A DNA stretch of 64,000 nucleotides, from positions 41,306-105,305 of the forward strand of contig NZ_AUCU01000020.1 in NCBI RefSeq assembly GCF_000429925.1, read 5' to 3'. Positions 28,954 through 36,537 of the stretch are shown one piece after another. Every line of letters starts with the position of its first letter. Positions within the stretch are counted from its first letter, which is position 1. A program made the position numbers and the translations under genes. The notes under the pieces are model-generated. The model worked only from the letters and a program-made list of their open reading frames with translations. It was not told the DNA's origin and ran no database searches. This stretch comes from Desulfatirhabdium butyrativorans DSM 18734 (GTDB lineage: Bacteria > Desulfobacterota > Desulfobacteria > Desulfobacterales > Desulfatirhabdiaceae).

Positions 28954-30972
28954 ATGACACGACATTCAACCAAAGAAGTGCTGATCACCAACAGCCTCGG
29001 ACTTCACGCCAGGGCGGCAGCCAAAATCGCCGCACTGGCTCAAAAGGCCAGCCATCCGGTTTGGCTTCTCCATGACGGACAGAAGGCCGACGTACGGGAC
29101 ATTCTCGATATCTTGTCCCTGGAAATTCCTGCGGGAAGAACCATCTGCTTCGCCTGCGAGGCGGATGAGGATCTGCCCGTCATCGAGGCAATGACCGAGC
29201 TGGTGGAGATCGGGTTCGGCGAAATCGGTGAATCTGCCTCCGATGATTCCGCCTGCAGGACACTGGAGGGGATAGCGGTTTCCGCCGGCATAGCGATCGG
29301 AATGGCCTATGTGGTCTATCACAACAAGATCGATCTGATCGCCAAATACCGGATTCCCGAATCCGCCCTATCCAGGGAGGTGGCGCGCTTTCAAGGCGCG
29401 ATCAAGACGGCCCGGGAAGAGCTCATCCGCATCATCGAGGCGACCGCCGACGAGGTCTATGCCCATACGGACATTCTCAACACGCATGTCGTCATGTTGA
29501 ACGACAGGCTGTTTTACGGAAAAATCCTCGATACGATCACCGGCGAAAAAATCAATGCGGAATGGGCGCTGCAGAAGGTTGCCCTGGAGCTCGGCCGAAA
29601 ATTCTCCACCATGACGGATCCCTATCTCAAGGAAAGGGCGCTCGATATCGTACATCTGGCGGATCGGGTCATGGTCCATCTCTCCGGGAAACCGGAAATC
29701 GACATTGCGGGAATCAACCGGCAGGTCATCCTCATCACCCACGACCTGTCGCCTGCCCAGGCCACCCAGATCAAGCCCGATGTCATCAAGGGTGTGGCCA
29801 CCGATACCGGAGGCAGGACATCCCATGCCGGCATCATTCTGCGAAGTCTGGGCATTCCTACGGTGATGGGATTGCATACGGCAGCCGGGCGGATCGTCAC
29901 GGACGATCTGGTCCTGATCGACGGCACCAACGGCACCCTGACCCTGAGACCGGACAGCGGTGCGCTCATGGCCGCCTTTCATCGCAAGATCGACGAAGAT
30001 CGTCAGCGGCTTGCATCCCGCAATCGGCTGGAAATCCGCAATGAAACCATGGACGGGTTCCGGCTGACGGTCATGGCCAACATCGAAATGGCTGCTGAAC
30101 TGAACGCGGTCATCGACGCAGGCGCAGAGGGCATCGGTCTGTACCGGACGGAATTCCAGTACCTGGGCCGATCCGATTTCCCTTCGGAAGAAGAGTTGTT
30201 TGCGGAATACAAAAGCGTTGCCGAACGGATGTCCCCCAAACCGGTTACCATCCGGACCCTCGATATCAACGGCGACAAGGCGCTCGAACATGGCGAGCGG
30301 ATGGCCGAGCTCAATCCGGCGCTCGGGTTCCGGGCCATCCGCTACTGCCTGAAAAACCCGAATGTCTACAAAACCCAGATCCGGGCGATATTGCGGGCCG
30401 CCGCTTTCGGCAATCTGCGCATGCTCATCCCGATGATTTCCAGTTACGAAGAAATCATCGAGACCAAACGCCTGATGCAAGCTTGCATCATGGAGCTCGA
30501 AACCGAAAAACGCGAACACAGGAAGGATGTTCCGCTGGGCATCATGATCGAAGTTCCATCTGCCGCCATTCTGGCGGACATCATGGCGGAACAGGTCGAT
30601 TTCTTCAGCATTGGCACAAACGATCTGATCCAGTTCGCCCTGGCCATCGACAGGGGCAACCGCGATGTGGCCTATATGTATAGCCCCCTGCATCCGGCCA
30701 TGCTGCGGCTGATCAAAACCGTCATCGAAACGGGCCATCAGAAAGGAATTCCGACGTATATGTGCGGCGAAATGGCCGGGGATCCGCTCTGCGTTCCCCT
30801 GTTGCTCGGCATGGGCATCGACGAGCTCAGCATGAGTCTTCCGTCGATCGGCTCCATCAAGCGCCTGATCGCATCCCTGCGCAAGGCGGATGCCGAGGCC
30901 CTGCTGAACAGGGCGCTCTCGATGAAAACCACCGAAGAAATCATCGATCTGATGCACAACAGCGAACGATAG
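28954..30972 (+). CDS. ptsI: HPr-Enzyme I fusion, phosphoenolpyruvate-protein phosphotransferase
   Basis: 672 residues. Residues 1-90 are an HPr domain (TNSLGLHARAAAKIAALA, phosphorylated histidine at 18; no clear regulatory serine motif of the Gram-positive kind). Enzyme I follows: an N-terminal phosphohistidine region with GGRTSHAGIILRS, the PEP-binding TIRTLDINGDKAL, LGFRAIRYCLKNP and EVPSAAILAD, and SIGTNDLIQFALAIDRGN near the C-terminus. EI takes phosphate from PEP and passes it to HPr, here within one chain. The smpB gene begins 14 bases later, so the two share a transcript. Confidence 0.93.
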   Translation: MTRHSTKEVLITNSLGLHARAAAKIAALAQKASHPVWLLHDGQKADVRDILDILSLEIPAGRTICFACEADEDLPVIEAMTELVEIGFGEIGESASDDSACRTLEGIAVSAGIAIGMAYVVYHNKIDLIAKYRIPESALSREVARFQGAIKTAREELIRIIEATADEVYAHTDILNTHVVMLNDRLFYGKILDTITGEKINAEWALQKVALELGRKFSTMTDPYLKERALDIVHLADRVMVHLSGKPEIDIAGINRQVILITHDLSPAQATQIKPDVIKGVATDTGGRTSHAGIILRSLGIPTVMGLHTAAGRIVTDDLVLIDGTNGTLTLRPDSGALMAAFHRKIDEDRQRLASRNRLEIRNETMDGFRLTVMANIEMAAELNAVIDAGAEGIGLYRTEFQYLGRSDFPSEEELFAEYKSVAERMSPKPVTIRTLDINGDKALEHGERMAELNPALGFRAIRYCLKNPNVYKTQIRAILRAAAFGNLRMLIPMISSYEEIIETKRLMQACIMELETEKREHRKDVPLGIMIEVPSAAILADIMAEQVDFFSIGTNDLIQFALAIDRGNRDVAYMYSPLHPAMLRLIKTVIETGHQKGIPTYMCGEMAGDPLCVPLLLGMGIDELSMSLPSIGSIKRLIASLRKADAEALLNRALSMKTTEEIIDLMHNSER

Positions 30973-30986
30973 AGAACCCATTTCCC

Positions 30987-31475
30987 ATGACATCGCATCA
31001 TACCAAACTCATTGCCGAAAACCGCAAAGCCCGATTCAATTATTTTATCGAAGAGGAATTCGAGGCGGGCGTCGTGCTCAAGGGAACGGAAGTCAAATCG
31101 CTTCGCATGGGCAAGGTGAACATCAAGGATTCCTACGCGAAAATCCAGAACGGCGAAGTTTTCATCTATCAGCTCCATATCGGTGAATACCCATTCGCCC
31201 ATTACGGAAATCACGAACCGCTCCGGCCCCGGAAACTGCTGATGCACAAAGCCGAAATCAAGCGGCTCTATGGGAAAATCAACGAAAAAGGGTTTACGCT
31301 CGTACCGCTCAAGATGTATTTCAAGGATGGAAAAGTGAAAATCGTCATTGCCCTGGCCCGCGGCAAGCAGCTTTTCGACAAGCGCGAATCCATCCGGCGA
31401 AAGGATATGGAAAGGGAGCAGGCAAGGATGCACCGGGTGGGCCGCTACACCCACACCGGGATCAACGCCCGCTGA
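30987..31475 (+). CDS. smpB: SsrA-binding protein SmpB
   Basis: 162 residues, the normal length. It holds tmRNA and delivers it to stalled ribosomes. Family signatures: ENRKARFNYFIEEEFEAGV, LKGTEVKSLRMGKVNIKDS, YAKI, LMHKAEIKRL and a basic C-terminal tail (KRESIRRKDMEREQARM) that enters the empty mRNA channel. It sits 228 bp before its RNA partner. Confidence 0.97.
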   Translation: MTSHHTKLIAENRKARFNYFIEEEFEAGVVLKGTEVKSLRMGKVNIKDSYAKIQNGEVFIYQLHIGEYPFAHYGNHEPLRPRKLLMHKAEIKRLYGKINEKGFTLVPLKMYFKDGKVKIVIALARGKQLFDKRESIRRKDMEREQARMHRVGRYTHTGINAR

Positions 31476-31593
31476 TCCGCGTTTCAACGAAGCAGGAAGC
31501 TGCGGATGCCATGCCGCACCGAAGGACCATGGGAATTGGCGATGGATGGGCCAGCGCTGCCAGCATCCGCAACCCGCATCGTTTTCATCATTC

Positions 31594-31622
31594 TTGACAT
31601 CAACCCCGGCAAAGCATATATT
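31594..31622 (+). promoter_or_regulatory. Sigma-70 promoter of the tmRNA gene
   Basis: TTGACA at 31594-31599 and TATATT at 31617-31622 are separated by exactly 17 bases. It is the best promoter match in the window and lies about 80 bp upstream of the mature tmRNA 5' end, implying a leader removed by RNase P. Confidence 0.75.
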
Positions 31623-31703
31623 TACCCATACGTGAGCGCAGGTGCCTCACAGGTTTTCCATGCAAGGGCGCCATGTCGCATTCGATCTTTTCAAGACATC
31701 CCT

Positions 31704-32054
31704 GGGGGCGAAACGGTTTCGACGGGGATAAAGAAGTTCCGGCTGCATACCGAGTTCCTGGCTCCTCGTTAAACAGACAGGGCTAAATATAATCGCAGAC
31801 GATTATAACTACGCAGTAGCCGCTTAACGGCTACCGTCCTGCCGGGCAGGGCCTGCGGGCCTGGCGAGGGCGTCAAAAGCGGGATAGCTCGACCGGATTT
31901 TCCGGGTACGGTCGTGCGAAACGCCACCGGAATAGCTCAAACGATATCCTGCCTGAAGGAGATCGTTTGAGCGAAATCTAAAATTCAGGATATGTATGTA
32001 GACGCCTGGATGGAATGTTTTCGGACGCGGGTTCGATTCCCGCCGCCTCCACCA
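31704..32054 (+). ncRNA. ssrA: tmRNA (SsrA)
   Basis: 351 nt. The 5' end GGGGGCGAAACGGTTTCGAC and the 3' end GGGTTCGATTCCCGCCGCCT with an encoded CCA form the tRNA-like domain. The tag reading frame runs from the resume codon GCA at 31795 to TAA at 31825-31827 and encodes ADDYNYAVAA, ending in the AVAA degradation signal. Pseudoknot-forming GC blocks follow the tag (for example GCCGGGCAGGGCCTGCGG). Confidence 0.97.
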
Positions 32055-32060
32055 ATTTTG

Positions 32061-32116
32061 AAAAAGGAAAGCCCGCTTGCCGACCGCTTCCGGCCGTCAA
32101 GCGGGTTTTCCTTTTT
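32061..32116 (+). terminator. Intrinsic terminator of tmRNA
   Basis: AAAAAGGAAAGCCCGCTTG and CAAGCGGGTTTTCCTTTTT face each other around an 18-base middle. The right arm ends in TTTTTC. The structure can work for transcription from both sides. It also marks the end of the core genome before the accessory island. Confidence 0.85.
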
Positions 32117-32698
32117 CTGAGTATTGTCAGCGCCACTTTTCGGGTGTCGGCGCTGCTTACCCATATCACTCCCTTTTCGGCAAATCCGTCACACCCCGCT
32201 TCTCTTTCGCCTCGAAATTCTCCACATTATTACCCCCATTCTCCGAAGCTCGTCCGGTTTGTGCCCTGCTTCGTAGTGGCATCCCTTCGGAACTCGCCTG
32301 CAGCTCGCGCACCGGTTGTTCGCTGCGCTCCAAGCCGTTGTCCTGCATTTTTCCCTGCAACCGCTGTTCGGCGGCATCAAAGGCAAACTGGTTGATACTT
32401 TTCATGATTGAAGTCAAACAGGTCGTTGATGTCCATGGTCGGTCGCTCCTCGTTTTGGTTTATGCCCTTACTTACCGGAGAGACGGAGACAAATCCGCAG
32501 GACAGCGGATTTGGACGTCCGTAAGGACACCCGCAGGGTGAGCACCAGGGATGGCGCGAATCGAAGTGTTGGGCGGTGGCTGATTTTTTTCGTGCTGGCC
32601 TTCTGGTGGCTTAATTACCGGGTGGCGGTTGGATGTGTCGGCGGGAATTTCAAATTGCCGTATCACAGGGGGATTTCCGTAAGGATTTCAAGGTCGCG
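32117..32698. other. 582-bp region between tmRNA terminator and Xre gene
   Basis: No gene can be claimed with confidence. A minus-strand frame from the ATG at 32405 to 32166 (79 residues, starting MKSINQFAFDAAEQ) has a passable composition but no family. No integrase remnant and no repeat of the tmRNA 3' end were found, so the island boundary here is only positional. Confidence 0.4.
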
Positions 32699-32699
32699 C

Positions 32700-32738
32700 T
32701 TGACATTTGCGGCCCTATGGATGATATATCAAGTGATA
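32700..32738 (+). promoter_or_regulatory. Promoter-like element with overlapping palindrome before the Xre gene
   Basis: TTGACA (32700-32705) is followed after 17 bases by GATATA, or after 19 by TATATC. The palindrome TATCAAGTGATA (32727-32738; arms of five) overlaps the -10 position. Xre-type repressors often bind such sites to control themselves. Confidence 0.35.
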
Positions 32739-32798
32739 AATCGGGCGTTATGAATGATGCCGCCAGTATATCCGATAGATTCAGCAAGGAGAAATCCA

Positions 32799-33032
32799 TT
32801 GGACGAGCAACACAGCATGGCGAGGCTGGTCCGTGAGCTTCGGGAACTTACCGGCCTGACCCAGGAAAAGTTCGCGGCCAGGCTCGGGGTGACCTTTCCC
32901 ACGATTAACCGCTGGGAGAACAACCGCGCCAAACCGTCGCCGCTGGCGCTGGAGAAGATCGAAAGCTTGCTGCACAGCCTGGGTGACAAGGGCGAGGCCC
33001 TGCATAAAACCTATTTTGAAAAGGAATCGTAG
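32799..33032 (+). CDS. Xre-family helix-turn-helix regulator
   Basis: 77 residues from a TTG start at 32799, chosen because AAGGAG lies seven bases upstream; the ATG at 32817 is a second choice. The body is one Xre/Cro HTH: LVRELRELTGLTQEKFAARLGVTFPTINRWE spans two helices and the recognition helix, ending in LALEKIESLLHSLGDKG. It lies two bases before hsdM and would control the restriction cluster, perhaps through the palindrome at 32727. Confidence 0.85.
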   Translation: MDEQHSMARLVRELRELTGLTQEKFAARLGVTFPTINRWENNRAKPSPLALEKIESLLHSLGDKGEALHKTYFEKES

Positions 33033-33034
33033 GC

Positions 33035-35104
33035 ATGGCCCAGCTTGAACACATCGAAGCCATTGAAAAGCGGCTCTGGAGCGCGGCGGACACCCTGCGG
33101 GCCAACTCCAACTACGCCAGCAACGAATATTTCCTGCCGGTCATGGGCCTGGTCTTCCTGCGCCACGCTTACAGCCGCTTTCTCGGCGTCAAGGATGACA
33201 TTGAAGCAGGTCTCCCCACACGTGGCGGCAAGACCCGGCCGCTGACCAAGGAGGATTTCTCGCAGAAGAGCGCCATCTTCCTGCAGCCCAAGGCCCAGTT
33301 CGACTATCTCGTCTCTCTGCCCGACAGCGCCGATCGCGCCAAGGCGATCATCGACGCCATGGAGTCCATCGAGGCGGACTACGAGAACCTGCGCGGCGTG
33401 CTGCCCAAGAGCGAATATCAGGAGCTCGACAACGCCGTGCTCGGCCAGCTGCTGCGCACCCTCAACCCCGAGGAACTCAAGCGCGTCTCCGGCGATGTCT
33501 TCGGCCGAATCTACGAATATTTTCTGACCCAGTTCGCCGATCAGAAGGCCCACGACGGCGGCGAGTTCTTCACCCCGGTGTCGCTGGTCTCGCTGATCGC
33601 CAATGTCATCGAACCGGCAGGCGGTACGGTGCTCGACCCGGCCTGCGGCTCGGGCGGTATGTTTGTGCAGGGCGCCCGGGTGGTCGAGCGACGGCACGAA
33701 AACCCCACCGAGAAGCTCACCTTCTACGGCCTGGAGAAGAACGCCACCACCATCCGCCTGGCCAAGATGAACCTGGCGGTGCACGGTCTGGAAGGCGACA
33801 TCCAGAAGGCCATCACCTACTACGAAGACCCGCACGAACTTCTCGGCAAGGCCGACTTCGTCATGGCCAATCCGCCCTTCAACGTGGACGAGATCGACGC
33901 CGACAAGGTCAAGAGCGACCCGCGCCTGCCCTTCGGCCTGCCCGGCGTCAACAAGAAGGGCAAGGTCAGCAACGGCAACTACGTCTGGATCAGTTATTTC
34001 TACAGCTACCTGAACGAACAGGGCCGGGCCGGATTCGTCATGTCGTCCCAGGCTTCCAGTGCCGGGCGGGATGAGGCCAAGGTGCGCCAGAAACTGGTCG
34101 AAACAGGCGATGTGGATATCATGATCGCCATCCGCTCCAATTTCTTCTACACCCGCACCGTCCCCTGCGAACTCTGGTTTTTCAACCGCGCCAAGCAGGA
34201 AGCGCACCGAGACAAGGTGCTGATGATCGATGCCCGCAACATCTACCGCAAGGTGACGCGCAAGATTTTCGATTTTTCCCCCGAGCAGGAGCAGAACCTC
34301 CTGGCCATCGCCTGGCTCTATCGCGGCGAGACGGAGCGCTATCTCGATCTCGTGGCGGGCTACTGCCAACGCATGCTGGCCGAGGGCGCGGCCTGCTTCG
34401 CCATGAAAGACGAGGAAGGCGATGTACGGGCACGGCGCGCCGTGCCCCAACGAAACCGCCGGTCCATTCGACTACAGGGATACGATTATTCCCAGGCCGG
34501 GGCCTATTTCGTCACCCTTTGCACCCTGAACCGGGAATGTTTGTTCGGGGAAATTGTGGATGGCGAAATACGGTTGAATGATGCGGGGCGAATTGTTGCC
34601 GATGAATGGTTGAAAACCGCAGAAATCCGGGATGAAATCGAATTGGATGAATGGGTAGTGATGCCGAATCATTTTCACGGGATATTGGTGATTGGCGATT
34701 GTAGGGGCACGGCACGCCGTGCCCGAAATGATGACGTTACGCCAATGGGCACGGCGCGCCGTGCCCCTACGGTGGAACAATTCGGTCGCCCGGTATCGGG
34801 ATCGATTCCGACAATTGTCCGATCATACAAATCCGCCGTCAACAAACGTATCAACGAATTGCACCAAACACCCGCCGCGAAATTATGGCAACGCAATTAT
34901 TGGGAACACATTGTCCGCAACGAAACGGAATTGAACCGCATCCGAGAATATATCCATAACAACCCGGCGCAATGGGAATTGGATAAATTGTACGGGCACG
35001 GCGCGCCGTGCCCCAACCCTGCGCCGTGCCCCAACCCCGCGCCGTGCCCCAACGAAATCCGGGAACCGATTACCGAATATGGCATGGAGGCATGGATGGT
35101 ATGA
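33035..35104 (+). CDS. hsdM: Type I methylase HsdM fused in frame to a REP-associated tyrosine transposase
   Basis: 689 residues. Residues 1-465 are an N6-adenine methylase: N-terminal helical domain, motif I DPACGSGGMFVQ near residue 200, and NPPFNVDEID near 278. From about residue 470 the frame runs into a transposase of the Y1/RAYT family: RRSIRLQGYDYSQAGAYF, the HUH pair in VVMPNHFHGILVI and the tyrosine in REYIHNNPAQW. The junction lies in a palindrome (34428-34447), and the end contains three tandem copies of PCPNPA-type residues from 18-bp repeats. HsdM homologues carry a further C-terminal helical region in place of the transposase; that part is missing. Methylase activity may survive, but complex formation is doubtful. 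The stop overlaps the next start (ATGA). Confidence 0.85.
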   Translation: MAQLEHIEAIEKRLWSAADTLRANSNYASNEYFLPVMGLVFLRHAYSRFLGVKDDIEAGLPTRGGKTRPLTKEDFSQKSAIFLQPKAQFDYLVSLPDSADRAKAIIDAMESIEADYENLRGVLPKSEYQELDNAVLGQLLRTLNPEELKRVSGDVFGRIYEYFLTQFADQKAHDGGEFFTPVSLVSLIANVIEPAGGTVLDPACGSGGMFVQGARVVERRHENPTEKLTFYGLEKNATTIRLAKMNLAVHGLEGDIQKAITYYEDPHELLGKADFVMANPPFNVDEIDADKVKSDPRLPFGLPGVNKKGKVSNGNYVWISYFYSYLNEQGRAGFVMSSQASSAGRDEAKVRQKLVETGDVDIMIAIRSNFFYTRTVPCELWFFNRAKQEAHRDKVLMIDARNIYRKVTRKIFDFSPEQEQNLLAIAWLYRGETERYLDLVAGYCQRMLAEGAACFAMKDEEGDVRARRAVPQRNRRSIRLQGYDYSQAGAYFVTLCTLNRECLFGEIVDGEIRLNDAGRIVADEWLKTAEIRDEIELDEWVVMPNHFHGILVIGDCRGTARRARNDDVTPMGTARRAPTVEQFGRPVSGSIPTIVRSYKSAVNKRINELHQTPAAKLWQRNYWEHIVRNETELNRIREYIHNNPAQWELDKLYGHGAPCPNPAPCPNPAPCPNEIREPITEYGMEAWMV
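34424..35054 (+). mobile_element. REP-associated transposase cassette with flanking palindromes
   Basis: The inserted segment is bounded by two copies of the palindrome GGGCACGGCGCGCCGTGCCC (34428-34447 and 34994-35013). Inside the transposase frame a doublet of the same motif sits at 34705-34724 and 34747-34766; it opens with GTAGGGG and closes with CCCCTAC. Three tandem 18-bp units, GCGCCGTGCCCCAACCC, follow at 35003-35054. REP-type palindromes are known partners of RAYT enzymes. Confidence 0.7.
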
Positions 35105-36537
35105 AACGATCCGACCTCCTCGCCCAAATCGCTCTCGGCGAAGACTCCACCCGCCAGTTCAAGGCAGATGTGAAGAATGCCGACTCCCTGGCCTCGGAGA
35201 TGGCGGCTTTCGCCAACACCAATGGTGGCACCATCTTCATCGGCGTGGCCGATGACGGTTCGACGCCGGGGCTTTCCGGGGAGGATGTGGCCCGCATCAA
35301 TCAACTCATCAGCAATGCCGCTAGCCACCTTGTGCGCAGCCCGCTGGCGGTGCAGACCGAGAACGTGGCGCTGGAAAATGGTCGTATCGTCATTGTGCTG
35401 ACCGTGCCCAAGGGGATCGACAAGCCCTATTTCGATAAGAACGGGGTGATCTGGCTCAAGGCCGGTGCCGACAAGCGGCGGGTGAACTCCAAGGAGGAGC
35501 TGCGCCGCCTGTTCCAGTTCACCAATCAGTTCCATGCCGACGAGTTGCCGACCAAGGCCGGGATCGACAAGCTGGACAAACTGCGCTTCCGCGATTTTTT
35601 GCGCGATGTCCACAAGCAGGAGTACCCCGAGTCCCCCGCCGACCTGACCCGGCTGTTGCAAAACATGAATCTGGCCACCGACGACGGCAGGTTGAACCTG
35701 GCTGGGGTGCTGCTCTTCGCCGAGCAGCCGGAGTGGATCGTACCGCAGTTCGTGGTCAAGGCGATCCGCTATCCCGGCAACAAGATCCACGCCACCGATT
35801 ACCTCGACACCGAGGACTTTTCCGGACCGCTGCCCAAGCTCTTCGAGGGGGCGCTGGCCTTTGTCATGCGCAACCTGCACAAGGTGCAGGCGGGTCGCGG
35901 GGTGAATGCGCCTGGGCTACCAGAGATTCCCGAGGCGGTTTTCGAGGAATTGCTGGTCAACGCCCTGGTACACCGTGACTATCTGGTCAGCGCCCCGATC
36001 CGCCTGTTTGTTTTCGACAATCGCATCGAGATCATCAGCCCCGGCCACCTGCCCAACAACCTGACAGTGGAGAAGATCCGGGCCGGGAACTCCAATATCC
36101 GCAATCCGATCCTGGTTTCCTATGTGGCCAAGGGGCTGCTCCCCTACCACGGCCTGGGTTCGGGCATCAAGCGGGCGTTGGAAAAGTGGTCGGCCATCGA
36201 TTTCGCCGACGACCACGACGGTTGCCTGTTCACCGCTACGATTCACCGGAAACCGGTGGAAGAGCTGGATTTGGTGCACATTGAGCCGGAAGACCCCCTG
36301 CAGAGGTCACCAAAAACCGCCGAGACGTCGGGAAAGCGTCGGGATAGCGTCGGGAAAACGTCGGGAAAGATTCTCGAAATCTGCCGGGAAAAACCTGCTG
36401 TCACCATTCCCGAGCTCGCTGAATTGATCGGTATTACCGAGCGGTCAGTGCAGCGGAATATTCAGAATCTGCAAAGAAATGGAATGTTGCGGCGGGTCGG
36501 CGGGAGGAAGGAAGGCCACTGGGAGGTGATGGAATGA
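35101..36537 (+). CDS. AlbA_2/Schlafen-like ATP-binding protein with winged-helix tail
   Basis: 478 residues from the ATG at 35101, overlapping the upstream stop. Domain 1 (about 1-130) is AlbA_2/Schlafen-like: EDSTRQFKADVKNADSLASE, FANTNGGTIFIGVADDG. Domain 2 (about 250-400) is a HATPase-like region with FEELLVNALVHRDYL and GLGSGIKRALE. A winged-helix tail (about 425-475; KPAVTIPELAELIGITERS) resembles RecG-like family regulators. Such genes are often carried inside type I restriction clusters; their job there is unknown but a regulatory or phage-sensing role is possible. It takes the position where the specificity gene hsdS is expected. Confidence 0.8.
   Translation: MKRSDLLAQIALGEDSTRQFKADVKNADSLASEMAAFANTNGGTIFIGVADDGSTPGLSGEDVARINQLISNAASHLVRSPLAVQTENVALENGRIVIVLTVPKGIDKPYFDKNGVIWLKAGADKRRVNSKEELRRLFQFTNQFHADELPTKAGIDKLDKLRFRDFLRDVHKQEYPESPADLTRLLQNMNLATDDGRLNLAGVLLFAEQPEWIVPQFVVKAIRYPGNKIHATDYLDTEDFSGPLPKLFEGALAFVMRNLHKVQAGRGVNAPGLPEIPEAVFEELLVNALVHRDYLVSAPIRLFVFDNRIEIISPGHLPNNLTVEKIRAGNSNIRNPILVSYVAKGLLPYHGLGSGIKRALEKWSAIDFADDHDGCLFTATIHRKPVEELDLVHIEPEDPLQRSPKTAETSGKRRDSVGKTSGKILEICREKPAVTIPELAELIGITERSVQRNIQNLQRNGMLRRVGGRKEGHWEVME

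Noticed and set aside
29368..30993. A 541-residue minus-strand frame opposite ptsI
   Set aside because: Antisense shadow; ptsI is complete with all motifs on the other strand.
32166..32405. Minus-strand 79-residue frame next to tmRNA as a real gene
   Set aside because: No family match and no supporting context; kept only as a note in the gap description.
32055..32799. A direct repeat of the tmRNA 3' end as an attachment site
   Set aside because: I looked for the last bases of the tmRNA gene elsewhere in the window and found no convincing copy.
35003..35054. Tandem 18-bp units as a possible CRISPR array
   Set aside because: The units are contiguous without spacers and lie inside a coding frame.
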